The notes under the pieces were generated by a model that made no database searches, was not told the DNA's origin, and saw only the letters and a program-made list of their open reading frames with translations. This document shows positions 7,871-16,752 of a DNA stretch of 60,104 bases, in pieces. The DNA lies in the NCBI GenBank assembly GCA_002480565.1, contig DLCK01000091.1, positions 11,379-71,482 of the forward strand. Reading direction: 5' to 3'. A program made the translations under genes and the position numbers. Numbering within the stretch: the stretch's first letter is position 1; each line of letters begins with the position of its first letter. Origin of the DNA: Phycisphaerales bacterium UBA7800 (lineage in GTDB: Bacteria; Planctomycetota; Phycisphaerae; Phycisphaerales; Phycisphaeraceae).

Positions 7871-10819
7871 TCATTCTGTCGGAGACTCATCAAAGTAAAG
7901 CGTCTGCACTTGCCGATCACTCAACGGTTTGTTGTAAAAGCGGACGTCATCCATCAAACCGGTGAAGTCCTGACCTATTTTCATGTCCCCACCAACATGC
8001 CCCACGTAATCATCTGCCACGGTTTTGTCTGCAACCAATGTACCATTAATATACAGACGCAATTGGGTGGCATCGTTGACTGCCACGATGTGAACCCAAT
8101 CAACATAGTTGGAGAAAGGGATCACAATCTCACGGGATTGCCAGCCATATGATGTGCCGTCATAGGTTCGGAAGACAAGAGTGCCATTATTTTTACCCAT
8201 CAGTAGAAAACCAGCTCGATCATTCCAACTGCTTTTGCTCATGAGATATTTGTAGCTTGAAGTGCTGTTGTTATCCCAGACTTCTTGGCAGTTAATCCAT
8301 GCTGCACAAGTAAACTGATCCGATTCAAGTTCGGGTTGGTTGTTGATTGTCAGGTAAGTGGTTTGGCTAGCATCAAATTTCAGAGCGTTTCCAATGATAC
8401 CGTTTTCCTGCGTGACATTTCCATTCAATGAACCGCTGAGTTGCGGCTCTGAGAGGTTGTTGGTGATGGTAGTAGAATCAAGCGTCCAATGTCCTACCAA
8501 ACCATTTAGTCCATCCACTTCTTCAGTTGTTAAAGCATAGTTATACAACCTGACATCATCGATCATGCCATTGTAACTTCCACCAATTTTTAGATCGTCG
8601 CCAATGTGACTGATGGTGTAGCCTGTGAGTGTTTTGTGATCTTCTAATACGCCATCGACATAAAGCGACATATCCGAACCATTGTATATTGCGACGACAT
8701 GATGCCATTGGTCGAGAATAGGCACCGAAGAACTGACAATCTGGGCATTCACCCATCCCCAATTACTGCTATCATATAGCCGTAAGACTGGTTGATTGGA
8801 AGTATTGAGATAGAGTTGGTAGCCGGACTTGGTGCCAAAATTTGATTTACCGATCAAGTAACGATCCCATGATGCATTACTTGTAATCTTGTACCACAAA
8901 CTGACGCTTAATGCTTCAGGTTCAAGTTGATCAGTCGAAGTTACTGAAACATTCTCTCCTGATGTGCCACTAAAATCGAATGCTTTGTCGTGCAGACCGT
9001 TGGCATATGACACCGTGCTATTGAGCGTGCCATCATGAGCAAATGTCGTGGTGTCTATGGATGTATTGTCGCCTGTCCAATAACCGACGAGATTATCACA
9101 TTTTGCAGGATCGGACACGAGCATTACTGGTTCTTGGTCGAGCGTGATTGCCCCTCCCGTATATACCTCGTCTGTACCATCAAGATGTTTGATTTTATTG
9201 ATATTTAGAGACGTATCAGGTGTGTATGTCGGGCTACCTGACCATGCCCATGCGAGTATAGCTTTGTAACCCGGCCCTCGATCTAAGCTAACAGTGACGG
9301 GGAGAGTATTTCTACTGTTGATATTCTCAAATCCGTTGATTCGCTTGCCTTTGAGCCAATGGACTAATTCACGATAGGCTTCCCCGCCAACACTTAGTTC
9401 AGGATCATCGATATAGACAGCCAGTGCCACTCGTAAAGCTGCACTTGGTTCCCAAAAATAGTGGGGATAGGTTTGAGCACCGTATAACCTGTTGAGTATC
9501 ATCCCATGTGCGATGCCAGCACGTATTTGAGTCTCAGTCGGGTAAACAGTCTGACCATGAACGAGAGCAGTCTCCGTGTTGAAAAATGGTAAATGTTCAA
9601 AGCCATATTGGTCTGCAATACTGCGCATAGCGAGCATGGTCAACATTCGATCACGCGTGCCGACATTTTCCATCGGATGATAAACGTGGCAGGATACAGC
9701 ATCGGCATACGCACCTGCTCCGGCATGAAAATACTTGGCCATAGTCGTCAAACCATAGAATGCAAAGTTAGGCGTCAAAATAACGGCAGATGGATCTTCC
9801 TGTCGAATGATGTCATGAGCACGTTGAGCCAATTCAACAAGGTCTTCAATATTGCCTGTATAGAATGTGCTGACATTGGTTTCATTCCAGATTTCATAGT
9901 ATTGTATTTTACCTTTGTATCGTTGTACTACCTGCTGGACATAGTCATCCCATTTAGACATATCGTCAGGCGGCAAAGTATTACTTGATGCAGTGTTCGC
10001 CCAGGTCGGTGTAATGCCTAAGCAGTAGAGAATCTTGCAATCAGGATCATTGCTTTGAATCAACGAATCGACATACAAATCAAATCGTGACCAATTGTAA
10101 TTATCATCTGTCGGTTCAATGTCAGACCAACGAGTTCCGGTATCCCACAGTCGAATGAGCTTTTGCCCAATAGATGGCCAGACACCTTCATGCCCTTTGT
10201 TGATATGCAGGCCAAAATAGCTGTCGGGAACTGGTAATTGTTGATTCAATTTACCTTGAATATCAGCAAGTTTTGTATCTGTAATATTCGTCAAACTTGC
10301 ATCGTCAATGTAAATACTAACACCGATATCTTTGGGAGCGATGGTAAACTGGTGATTTGCCTGAGCGTTGTCATAAGCAGGAACCGCTTGAAAACGAATC
10401 TCTTGCCAATTGGTATCCAATGTCACCCTGTGTATGCCACAGGTTCGGTAATGATGTGATGACGAGCTGGTACGCAAAGAAACTTCGACATCAGTTTCAG
10501 AATCAGCACGTAGCCAGATACTTGCTTCAAATACATTTCCTGAATCTACAGCAGCATTTTGATATAGCAGAACGCCTCCACCTGAACCCAATTGATTAAT
10601 GGTCATCTTTTGGCATGTATCACCTGTATGAACATTGGTGGCATTCGGTTCATAGCTCACAGATGTACCAGTCCCCCACGAGATATTCCCCCAATTTGCT
10701 GCCCTACTTGTGTAGGTTCCTTCAAAACCGGGGTTGTTTAAAATTTCCTGTGCCTTTATTATTCCTGTAACACATCCCAGAGCTACCATTAAAACCAAAC
10801 AATTAACCGTTCGACACAT
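7871..10819 (-). CDS. Secreted GH-A clan glycosidase with CBM and two LamG domains
   Basis: 982 residues. A signal peptide (1-23, ending IKAQ) is followed by a CBM4/9-like module opening with NNPGFEGTY (about 26-185). A TIM-barrel glycosidase (about 200-500) comes next. The pair Glu313 in YYEIWNETN and Glu416 in FFNTETAL fits the acid/base and nucleophile of clan GH-A, nearest GH39-type barrels. Two LamG/concanavalin-like domains follow (about 575-770 and 772-978), each ending in the DDVRxYN pattern. Such modules bind carbohydrate or cell surfaces. A strong AGGAGG lies before the ATG. The substrate cannot be read from sequence. The gene follows the pseudopilin gene after 291 bases. Confidence 0.85.
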   Translation of the reverse strand: MCRTVNCLVLMVALGCVTGIIKAQEILNNPGFEGTYTSRAANWGNISWGTGTSVSYEPNATNVHTGDTCQKMTINQLGSGGGVLLYQNAAVDSGNVFEASIWLRADSETDVEVSLRTSSSSHHYRTCGIHRVTLDTNWQEIRFQAVPAYDNAQANHQFTIAPKDIGVSIYIDDASLTNITDTKLADIQGKLNQQLPVPDSYFGLHINKGHEGVWPSIGQKLIRLWDTGTRWSDIEPTDDNYNWSRFDLYVDSLIQSNDPDCKILYCLGITPTWANTASSNTLPPDDMSKWDDYVQQVVQRYKGKIQYYEIWNETNVSTFYTGNIEDLVELAQRAHDIIRQEDPSAVILTPNFAFYGLTTMAKYFHAGAGAYADAVSCHVYHPMENVGTRDRMLTMLAMRSIADQYGFEHLPFFNTETALVHGQTVYPTETQIRAGIAHGMILNRLYGAQTYPHYFWEPSAALRVALAVYIDDPELSVGGEAYRELVHWLKGKRINGFENINSRNTLPVTVSLDRGPGYKAILAWAWSGSPTYTPDTSLNINKIKHLDGTDEVYTGGAITLDQEPVMLVSDPAKCDNLVGYWTGDNTSIDTTTFAHDGTLNSTVSYANGLHDKAFDFSGTSGENVSVTSTDQLEPEALSVSLWYKITSNASWDRYLIGKSNFGTKSGYQLYLNTSNQPVLRLYDSSNWGWVNAQIVSSSVPILDQWHHVVAIYNGSDMSLYVDGVLEDHKTLTGYTISHIGDDLKIGGSYNGMIDDVRLYNYALTTEEVDGLNGLVGHWTLDSTTITNNLSEPQLSGSLNGNVTQENGIIGNALKFDASQTTYLTINNQPELESDQFTCAAWINCQEVWDNNSTSSYKYLMSKSSWNDRAGFLLMGKNNGTLVFRTYDGTSYGWQSREIVIPFSNYVDWVHIVAVNDATQLRLYINGTLVADKTVADDYVGHVGGDMKIGQDFTGLMDDVRFYNKPLSDRQVQTLYFDESPTE

Positions 10820-10979
10820 CTGATCCTCCTGCCGTGTCCCCGGGTTAGAACAGTGAGAAGTGAATTTGGACAGAGCATAGACCTAGACTGTGCGGTTTAG
10901 ACTGACAGGTCTGGCCAATGGATTATGGAGTTGAAAATATATCAGCTGCAGACTCTGTGCATGGCCGATCTTTAAGCAA

Positions 10980-11009
10980 AGATATTGGGTTTTCAGACAG
11001 TACCGTCAA
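10980..11009 (-). promoter_or_regulatory. Possible promoter of the LamG glycosidase gene
   Basis: On the minus strand TTGACG (11009-11004) is followed after 18 bases by ATATCT (10985-10980), or after 19 by TATCTT. It lies about 160 bases before the glycosidase start. The 291-base gap 10820-11110 holds no convincing gene, so this gene may be expressed separately from the upstream pair. Confidence 0.35.
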
Positions 11010-11110
11010 TTTGTTACAGATGTTTCACATGTGTGCGTTGAGAAAACCAAACCGTCAAATAGTTATTGAGGCTTCTTGCCATAAAATACGGGTGCCTTTA
11101 CCGATCACAA

Positions 11111-11863
11111 TTACAGACCGTATCGCCAACGCTTTTGGGCCGTTGTTGATGCACTTGTATTCCATTCTGCGACTGGGCGACTGACGACACTGACATCCAT
11201 CATGACATAGTTGCCACCGTCTTTGTGCCTGCGACTTGCTGTGCCTGCCCAACTTGACCCTTCGTAGCCGTTGCAGCGGAAAGTATTGTTACCCCCGCCG
11301 CCACTTGGGTTATAACTAAGCGTCGTTCTATAATATCCAGGGTCTGAATCGCAAAAACCAATGCTATTTGAAGGTTTGAGGATCATGTTACGATTAACAT
11401 ATTTGGTGATATCATCCGTACCGTTAGTGCGCATGCCACCGATCCCATAAACCGCGATTCCATAGTGTCGATGATTCTGCAAAAGTACACGTTTGGAGCC
11501 ACCACCGATTGGATAGCTGGTAAGTTTCATCTTGGGGGCAAAGGTCGGGCAACTCATCAGTTCATCCGTAGCATAATTAAGCATCACCAACATATCATCC
11601 CATCGGATACTTGTCTGTGAAGCAAAGAATCCAGGAGGAATGGGTCTCATCTGACTTCGGACATAGTTTTCGTTGTAGTCATTACTATATATTTCTGACC
11701 CCATTCCGGTCTGTCTGAGGTGTGTTGCACATAATGTGTTGTGTGCTGCTTCACGGGCTGAAGCTAATGCGGGGAGCAGTATTGCGATCAAAATAGAAAT
11801 TATCGAAATCACCACGAGTAGTTCAATGAGTGTAAATGCGCGATTGGATGATATGTTTTTCAT
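11111..11863 (-). CDS. Prepilin-type pseudopilin between two secreted glycosidases
   Basis: 250 residues from the ATG at 11863, which has AAGGA 9 bases upstream; a longer open frame to 11980 overlaps the preceding gene and is unsupported. The prepilin segment is NRAFTLIELLVVISIISILIAILLPALASAREAAHN. Near the C-terminus His-X9-Asp (RHKDGGNYVMMDV) is a near match to the H-X9-DG motif, with Val in place of Gly. It starts 31 bases after the glycosidase stop at 11895, so the two are very likely co-transcribed. A role in assembling or displaying the flanking hydrolases at the surface is an inference from position only. Confidence 0.85.
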   Translation of the reverse strand: MKNISSNRAFTLIELLVVISIISILIAILLPALASAREAAHNTLCATHLRQTGMGSEIYSNDYNENYVRSQMRPIPPGFFASQTSIRWDDMLVMLNYATDELMSCPTFAPKMKLTSYPIGGGSKRVLLQNHRHYGIAVYGIGGMRTNGTDDITKYVNRNMILKPSNSIGFCDSDPGYYRTTLSYNPSGGGGNNTFRCNGYEGSSWAGTASRRHKDGGNYVMMDVSVVSRPVAEWNTSASTTAQKRWRYGL

Positions 11864-11894
11864 AGGTGTCAATCCTTGTCGTGAAAGATTAAAT

Positions 11895-14800
11895 TTACCA
11901 TTTAGCAACAGTAATACCGCATAAAATATAGGTCGATTTTTGACCATTTGTTCTAACAGCGATACTGCTAACAGGAACACTTGTTTTGGGATTTTCCCAG
12001 TAGCAGATACGCAGGTATCGACTGGCGTGACTTCTTGTTATCGGATCAGGATGCGTCATCTGGATGGCACGGCCTTCTTCATCCTCACCGGGTTTTGACC
12101 ACCAGTTATTAATTTCACGTCCACCACGCATGGGGATATCCACGGTGCTTCCATCCTGATAGGTCACGGTGTAGATCACGGGCACTTCAGTAATCTTGCC
12201 ACTCATCCAATTCGCAGCATGAGCGAAGAATAAACCTCGGACTTTGGATTGATTTACTGGAATCGGCCCAACAGATTTGGGGCCGCTGGAAAAAGTCATA
12301 CCACCGAGCGAGACGACGGACGGATCAAGATTGGTCTTGCCGGGGATCACAAATGGCACACCGAACCAATTGTAACTGCCAGGATTGATCATGCGGGCAT
12401 CGTTATTGGGCCCCTCGTCTGTCCAGCCACCTTTGCCATCGCCTTGGATCGGGTCCGCAAAACCCATGTTCACGAAAGCTGACAGATCGACTGGTTTTAA
12501 CTTCGAAAGCCCTACTTCGGTGGCTACTTGAAAATCAGGCATCGGAGGAAGCAAGGGATCAACGTTACTTTCAGCAGAGACTGCATGGACTTTGGGTGCG
12601 GCGAGTACTTGCAGTTTCATATTTTCAAACACATTTATAACGTTATGTGCATTTTGATTCGAAACCATCAATACCGGTTCATCGGAAATAGTGATTTGCT
12701 GCTGATTTTCCAGGGGATTACCCATCATATCCAAGGACTGCATCTGTTGAACTGTCAGTTGAACTTTGGCTTGATCTTCACACCACACCACAGCAAGCGT
12801 TTTGCCATCATTGCGAGCAAAGAGATAAACACGCAGGCCATCGGTTGGGGTAAGTGCTTTGACGAATTTCCCGCCGTCAAGTTGCCAGACCAATGCAGCC
12901 TGACTGATTGCCATTGGCAAGGGTGAACGTGTGATTTCACATGTCGTGTAGGTTGGGTAAGCACGGCCTTTTTGAATATTAACAGGTTGATGAAAATAGA
13001 AATATCTGGCTTGAAGTCCAAGACTCATGAGTACTACATTGGACTGTATATTCATGCATGCAGCTTCCCTGAACTGGAAAGGTTTTTTAAGCTGTTCAGG
13101 CGAATATTCAGGGATGTCCAACCCGCGAAGAAATGTCGTTCCTCTGAGTCCGGACTCAGAATTAATCAATGGAATATTTTCCTTGCCATAGTCTTTGAGA
13201 CGTTTACGGATCTTGTTTACTGACACTATAATGCTCTGAGGATGCGCCAAAGCACTGTAGTAGTTATGAAACGCGACCCCGTCACAGTAGTTTAAGATGC
13301 CCAGTTCCAAAACACGGTCTAGCCATGGACTGTCATAAGGTAATTGTGCGAAGATTTCCAAGTCAGGCCTCACGCTCTTGGCCTGCTGATACATCATTCT
13401 GCAAATTTCAAAATACTGATCAGGTGAACCATGAAAGAACCGTGAGACATATGGTTCATTCCACATTTCCCATTGTTTGATTTGAGGGAAAGATTCAATA
13501 CTCCGTGTAATGTATTGACGGAAAGCTTTTTCATCTGAAGGTTTCATCCCATTGGGATAAGCATATCCTTTGGGATCGGCAGGATGGGTGCCATCGCTTT
13601 TCTTAACTGCCCAGTATGGTGCCCCAAACCATTGGCCATAGTGTTCGAATCCAAGATCAAGATAACGCTGATAGGCTCTTTGCTGATTTGCTTTGATGTC
13701 CCATTCGCCTTTTTGAGGTTCCAGGCGATCCCACCAGGTAAACTGCGTCATGTTGTGGACACGGTTTTTAGAAAAACCGATCCGTCTTGCCATCTCAGGC
13801 ATGTTGCGTGTCCCGTTAACATGAGCACCAAAAAAAGGATGGTTCGGTGGTGTGCCTTTGGGGAGACAACCAAAGCTGGTAATTTCCTTTAACAAATCAG
13901 GATTGCCAGTATCGGTGATACGCAGCTTGTAACAGCCATAGCGATCCACGGTGTAACTGCGTTTAACAGTTTTCTTCTGAGAAGGTGCCAAGTCCAAAGT
14001 AATGTCTTCAAACGCCCCCACGGGTTGTTCCCATGTGTCCATGATCTGCAAGCGTGCAGTCATTTTCTGTTGTTGTGACGTGTTGTTCACAAAAGGGATT
14101 TTCAGTTCGATGGGTTGGCCTGAATCGACAAGACTGTCGCTGTACTTAAGGTAAACCAGTTTAGGTTCAATAAGCCAATCGGCCTTCTCATTTTTAGTAT
14201 GTGCGTTACTTGCTTCTACCGCAGGTGTACCATGTTGATAGATACTGCGAATTTGTTCTTCTGAAAGGACAATGTTCCAGATGTTCAGTTCGTCATAGAG
14301 TCCAGGAGCATTGATGCCCAATTTCAGCGATTGGCTGCCAGCCCCTGTTTCAATCAGATTGGATTTTGTTTTTCCAGCCAATACACCATTGAGATAGACA
14401 TGACGTTGTCCGGTTTTACTATCCCATGTCAGTACCAGATGAATCCATTGTTCAAATGGGACATCACGATTGTGTAGTAGAAGTGAATAATCCCATTTGA
14501 AGTTTTTGCCAGGTAATTTGCTGCCGGTCATGAAAAAGGCCTGGTTATTCTTTCTATAGTTTTGAAAACGGAAGTTGGTCGCACTGACAATACCCATTCG
14601 GTCTGCCTGATCATTTTTATCCAGTTTGAACCAGAGACTCAATGTTCCTATTTCACGTGTGAAGTTGCCGTTTGGCATGTACGTGACAGGCGTGTCGGTA
14701 ATTTTCAGTGCATTGCCCGAGTGCCCTGCCTGTGATTGGTAATCACCTGTCCAGGACTCCGCACCAGCCGCCATATCTGGTTTAAGTGCGGCATCCCATG

Positions 14801-14915
14801 AGCAGTAAAAGATTCGACCTGCATGAAGCTCATCTGATGCGATAGCCATGCTGGTCGTGCATAGGAATGTGAGTAAAAATAGAATTCGGATCAAGGATTG
14901 TTTATGACTCAACAT
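11895..14915 (-). CDS. Secreted glycosidase with N-terminal LamG domain
   Basis: 1006 residues. A signal peptide (1-27) precedes a LamG domain (about 30-230) that contains the VYLNGVLAG turn and GLYDELNIW. A beta-rich linker follows (about 245-345), then a GH-A clan TIM barrel (about 355-720). The acid/base candidate is Glu487 in EMWNEPY and the nucleophile candidate Glu587 in INSESG. The last ~200 residues look like a further beta-sandwich of unknown type. Unlike the 7871-10819 enzyme, the LamG module is N-terminal here, so the two are related in strategy rather than duplicates. It starts 49 bases after the LacI-family gene. The substrate is unknown. Confidence 0.82.
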   Translation of the reverse strand: MLSHKQSLIRILFLLTFLCTTSMAIASDELHAGRIFYCSWDAALKPDMAAGAESWTGDYQSQAGHSGNALKITDTPVTYMPNGNFTREIGTLSLWFKLDKNDQADRMGIVSATNFRFQNYRKNNQAFFMTGSKLPGKNFKWDYSLLLHNRDVPFEQWIHLVLTWDSKTGQRHVYLNGVLAGKTKSNLIETGAGSQSLKLGINAPGLYDELNIWNIVLSEEQIRSIYQHGTPAVEASNAHTKNEKADWLIEPKLVYLKYSDSLVDSGQPIELKIPFVNNTSQQQKMTARLQIMDTWEQPVGAFEDITLDLAPSQKKTVKRSYTVDRYGCYKLRITDTGNPDLLKEITSFGCLPKGTPPNHPFFGAHVNGTRNMPEMARRIGFSKNRVHNMTQFTWWDRLEPQKGEWDIKANQQRAYQRYLDLGFEHYGQWFGAPYWAVKKSDGTHPADPKGYAYPNGMKPSDEKAFRQYITRSIESFPQIKQWEMWNEPYVSRFFHGSPDQYFEICRMMYQQAKSVRPDLEIFAQLPYDSPWLDRVLELGILNYCDGVAFHNYYSALAHPQSIIVSVNKIRKRLKDYGKENIPLINSESGLRGTTFLRGLDIPEYSPEQLKKPFQFREAACMNIQSNVVLMSLGLQARYFYFHQPVNIQKGRAYPTYTTCEITRSPLPMAISQAALVWQLDGGKFVKALTPTDGLRVYLFARNDGKTLAVVWCEDQAKVQLTVQQMQSLDMMGNPLENQQQITISDEPVLMVSNQNAHNVINVFENMKLQVLAAPKVHAVSAESNVDPLLPPMPDFQVATEVGLSKLKPVDLSAFVNMGFADPIQGDGKGGWTDEGPNNDARMINPGSYNWFGVPFVIPGKTNLDPSVVSLGGMTFSSGPKSVGPIPVNQSKVRGLFFAHAANWMSGKITEVPVIYTVTYQDGSTVDIPMRGGREINNWWSKPGEDEEGRAIQMTHPDPITRSHASRYLRICYWENPKTSVPVSSIAVRTNGQKSTYILCGITVAKW

Positions 14916-14964
14916 AGTAATTTAGCCTGCAATATAGTTAAAAAATTGGATCGTCAGAAAATTA

Positions 14965-15990
14965 TCAACGACAATCCGGACCCCAGGCGGTATTGCCAGG
15001 AATCCATCGAACAGGAAGAATCCTGTTTTCATTTCCATGTGCTTCTGAATCGGTCAGCAGTTTGAGCATCATGTCCGCAGCGGTTTTACCCATCATAAAA
15101 CGGTCAAACGAAACACGACTGAGGCCGGGCCAGTTATCGAGGATGTATTTGCTGTCTTCGCAACAGAGCAGCCCAAAATCCCGGCCGATACGATATCCCA
15201 TGCTTGTAGCAAGCTGTCCGACATTGGTTGCGATTTCATTGTTGTATGCAATAAAAACGTTATGCGGTTTGAAGACTTCTTTGAGATTCTCCGGTCCAAT
15301 TTCAGGATTCCAGCGTGGGAGCTTTTGATTTTTGAATTCAATACCTGCCTGCTCGAGCCGATCGGTTACACCTTCAAGTCGTTTATAGACGCTAATGTGA
15401 TGCCCATCTTCTTTGATGCCCCCGCCGATCCAGTAGATGTTTTTGTAACCCAATTTAATGGCGTGATGCGCCGCGAGTCGGCCTGCGGTGTATTCATCAC
15501 GTTTAACCGTATTGGGAAGAGAATCTGAATTGTTATCTATCCAGACACAGGTCTTGATGGCCTTGGTAATGATCTGCGTACAGTGTGGCGGAATATTGCC
15601 AATACTAATGACGCCATCCAATACACGTTCCTTAAAGACGCGCGACTCACTGGCAAATTGCTTGTCGATGTCTGTGTATCGAATGAGATTCAGGATGTAG
15701 CCAGCCTTTTCCAACTGCTGGTTGATGCCCATGATGGTTTCATAAGCAGCCGGGTCAATCAATGGTAAATTCGGACTATTACGGACGAGTACACCGATGT
15801 GATAGGTGCGTTTAAGACGAATCGCACGAGCTGCTGCAGAGACCTGGTAACCGTGCTTGTTGGCTACATTTTGGATTTGCTGAACACAGGTTTCACTGAT
15901 CCGCCCCGCCACTGGATCGCCATTTAGGGCAATGGAGACGGTTCGGATCGAAACGCCAACTTCAGTTGCAATTTGCTTGAGTGTGACCAT
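14965..15990 (-). CDS. LacI-family transcriptional regulator
   Basis: 341 residues. The N-terminal LacI helix-turn-helix reads VTLKQIATEVGVSIRTVSIALNG (2-24), with the hinge at AARAIRLKRTYHIGVLV (58-74). A periplasmic-binding-protein-like sensor domain runs to the end. It is first in the minus-strand cluster with the secreted glycosidases and probably controls them in response to a sugar. Inverted repeats 57-87 bases upstream of its start (16047-16077) and a direct repeat right at the start (15994-16024) are candidate binding sites, which would imply autoregulation. The ligand is unknown. Confidence 0.92.
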   Translation of the reverse strand: MVTLKQIATEVGVSIRTVSIALNGDPVAGRISETCVQQIQNVANKHGYQVSAAARAIRLKRTYHIGVLVRNSPNLPLIDPAAYETIMGINQQLEKAGYILNLIRYTDIDKQFASESRVFKERVLDGVISIGNIPPHCTQIITKAIKTCVWIDNNSDSLPNTVKRDEYTAGRLAAHHAIKLGYKNIYWIGGGIKEDGHHISVYKRLEGVTDRLEQAGIEFKNQKLPRWNPEIGPENLKEVFKPHNVFIAYNNEIATNVGQLATSMGYRIGRDFGLLCCEDSKYILDNWPGLSRVSFDRFMMGKTAADMMLKLLTDSEAHGNENRILPVRWIPGNTAWGPDCR

Positions 15991-15993
15991 ATC

Positions 15994-16024
15994 AATTCAC
16001 TTTAAGATACTAATTCAAAGATAC
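15994..16024. repeat. Direct repeat upstream of the LacI gene
   Basis: AATTCA-(4 bases)-AAGATAC at 15994-16010 is repeated as AATTCA-AAGATAC at 16012-16024. It lies within 35 bases of the LacI start codon and may be a protein-binding site. Confidence 0.35.
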
Positions 16025-16046
16025 CTAAGACGGATTTGGGTGTGCA

Positions 16047-16077
16047 TAAAGCTTTACGCTGCATAAACCATTATGCA
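16047..16077. promoter_or_regulatory. Candidate LacI-family operators
   Basis: Two adjacent palindromes: TAAAGCTTTA (16047-16056, perfect), and TGCATAA-ACCA-TTATGCA (16060-16077, perfect 7-bp arms). Both share flanking GCATAA. They lie in the 221-base gap between the LacI gene and the plus-strand CxxC protein, so they could act on either. The second lacks the central CG of classic LacI operators. Confidence 0.45.
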
Positions 16078-16150
16078 ATATTAGGCGCGGTCATATAAAA
16101 GGTCAATTGCATGTGAACCAAAACTTAATAGTTGGCGTATAACAGGAGAC

Positions 16151-16177
16151 ATGATAAACTTGCGTTTGATTTATCAT
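16151..16177. promoter_or_regulatory. Inverted repeat with Fur-like sequence before the second CxxC module
   Basis: ATGATAAA (16151-16158) and TTTATCAT (16170-16177) are perfect 8-base arms 11 bases apart. The right arm runs on as TTTATCATTATCATTT, resembling the NATAAT-type repeats bound by Fur-family regulators. It lies 35 bases before the ATG at 16212. Confidence 0.4.
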
Positions 16178-16211
16178 TATCATTTATTCCAGAAATCAAA
16201 CTTGTACTGAC

Positions 16212-16625
16212 ATGCGTAAACGAACAGAACCTTCGACTAAAGCAAAATCAATGAACGCCATGCAATGCATGGTGTGCTGGTTGTTAGCTGGATTGATGGT
16301 GGTGCTTTTTCCGGTTCATTGGCAACAACATCGAACGCATGAACAAACTGACAATGTATTGATTGATGTCGTAGCGGCGCATTCGGACGTCGTCTGTTCG
16401 CCAACTCATGAACCTCATGCACCCTCTGAGCCTGACTCAGTACCAAGGCATCAACATCCGTGTGCATTCTGTCTGATCATGGCAGGCACATGGACACCGC
16501 CGCTAACCGTGCCAAGTTGCCTTTGCTTTTTACGATACACATTGATTGATCCTGTCGGTGACATTCAATTTCACCGATCCCCTATCTCAGGTACAGTCAA
16601 CCCGCGCGGCCCCCCATTGGGGTAA
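16212..16625 (+). CDS. Small membrane/exported His- and Cys-rich protein, DUF2946-like
   Basis: 137 residues; an internal start at MNAMQCMVC (codon 14) is possible. A hydrophobic helix (about residues 18-35) is followed by a His-rich stretch and then HQHPCAFCLIMAGTWTPP. The C-terminus reads NPRGPPLG. The H-x-x-CxxC arrangement, the TPPLTVP follow-on and the R-G-PP tail match the protein at 2736-3122 and recall DUF2946. The His/Cys content suggests metal binding, which is not proven. It is followed after 127 bases by a pseudopilin, the same order as in the first module. A Fur-like inverted repeat lies just upstream. Confidence 0.6.
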   Translation: MRKRTEPSTKAKSMNAMQCMVCWLLAGLMVVLFPVHWQQHRTHEQTDNVLIDVVAAHSDVVCSPTHEPHAPSEPDSVPRHQHPCAFCLIMAGTWTPPLTVPSCLCFLRYTLIDPVGDIQFHRSPISGTVNPRGPPLG

Positions 16626-16752
16626 ATCCAATCAATTCCAACAACTGTTTTCTGAACCTGCGTTTTTCAACGTGGTCGTTGTCACATGTTTAAACATTAA
16701 TCATCAAAGTGGTATGGCTACACATACATGCCACATGAATTGGATTCCCCCT

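Noticed and set aside
10918..11184. Plus-strand open frame in the gap between the pseudopilin and the LamG glycosidase
   Set aside because: It overlaps the end of the pseudopilin gene on the other strand, has no ribosome site and shows no recognisable features.
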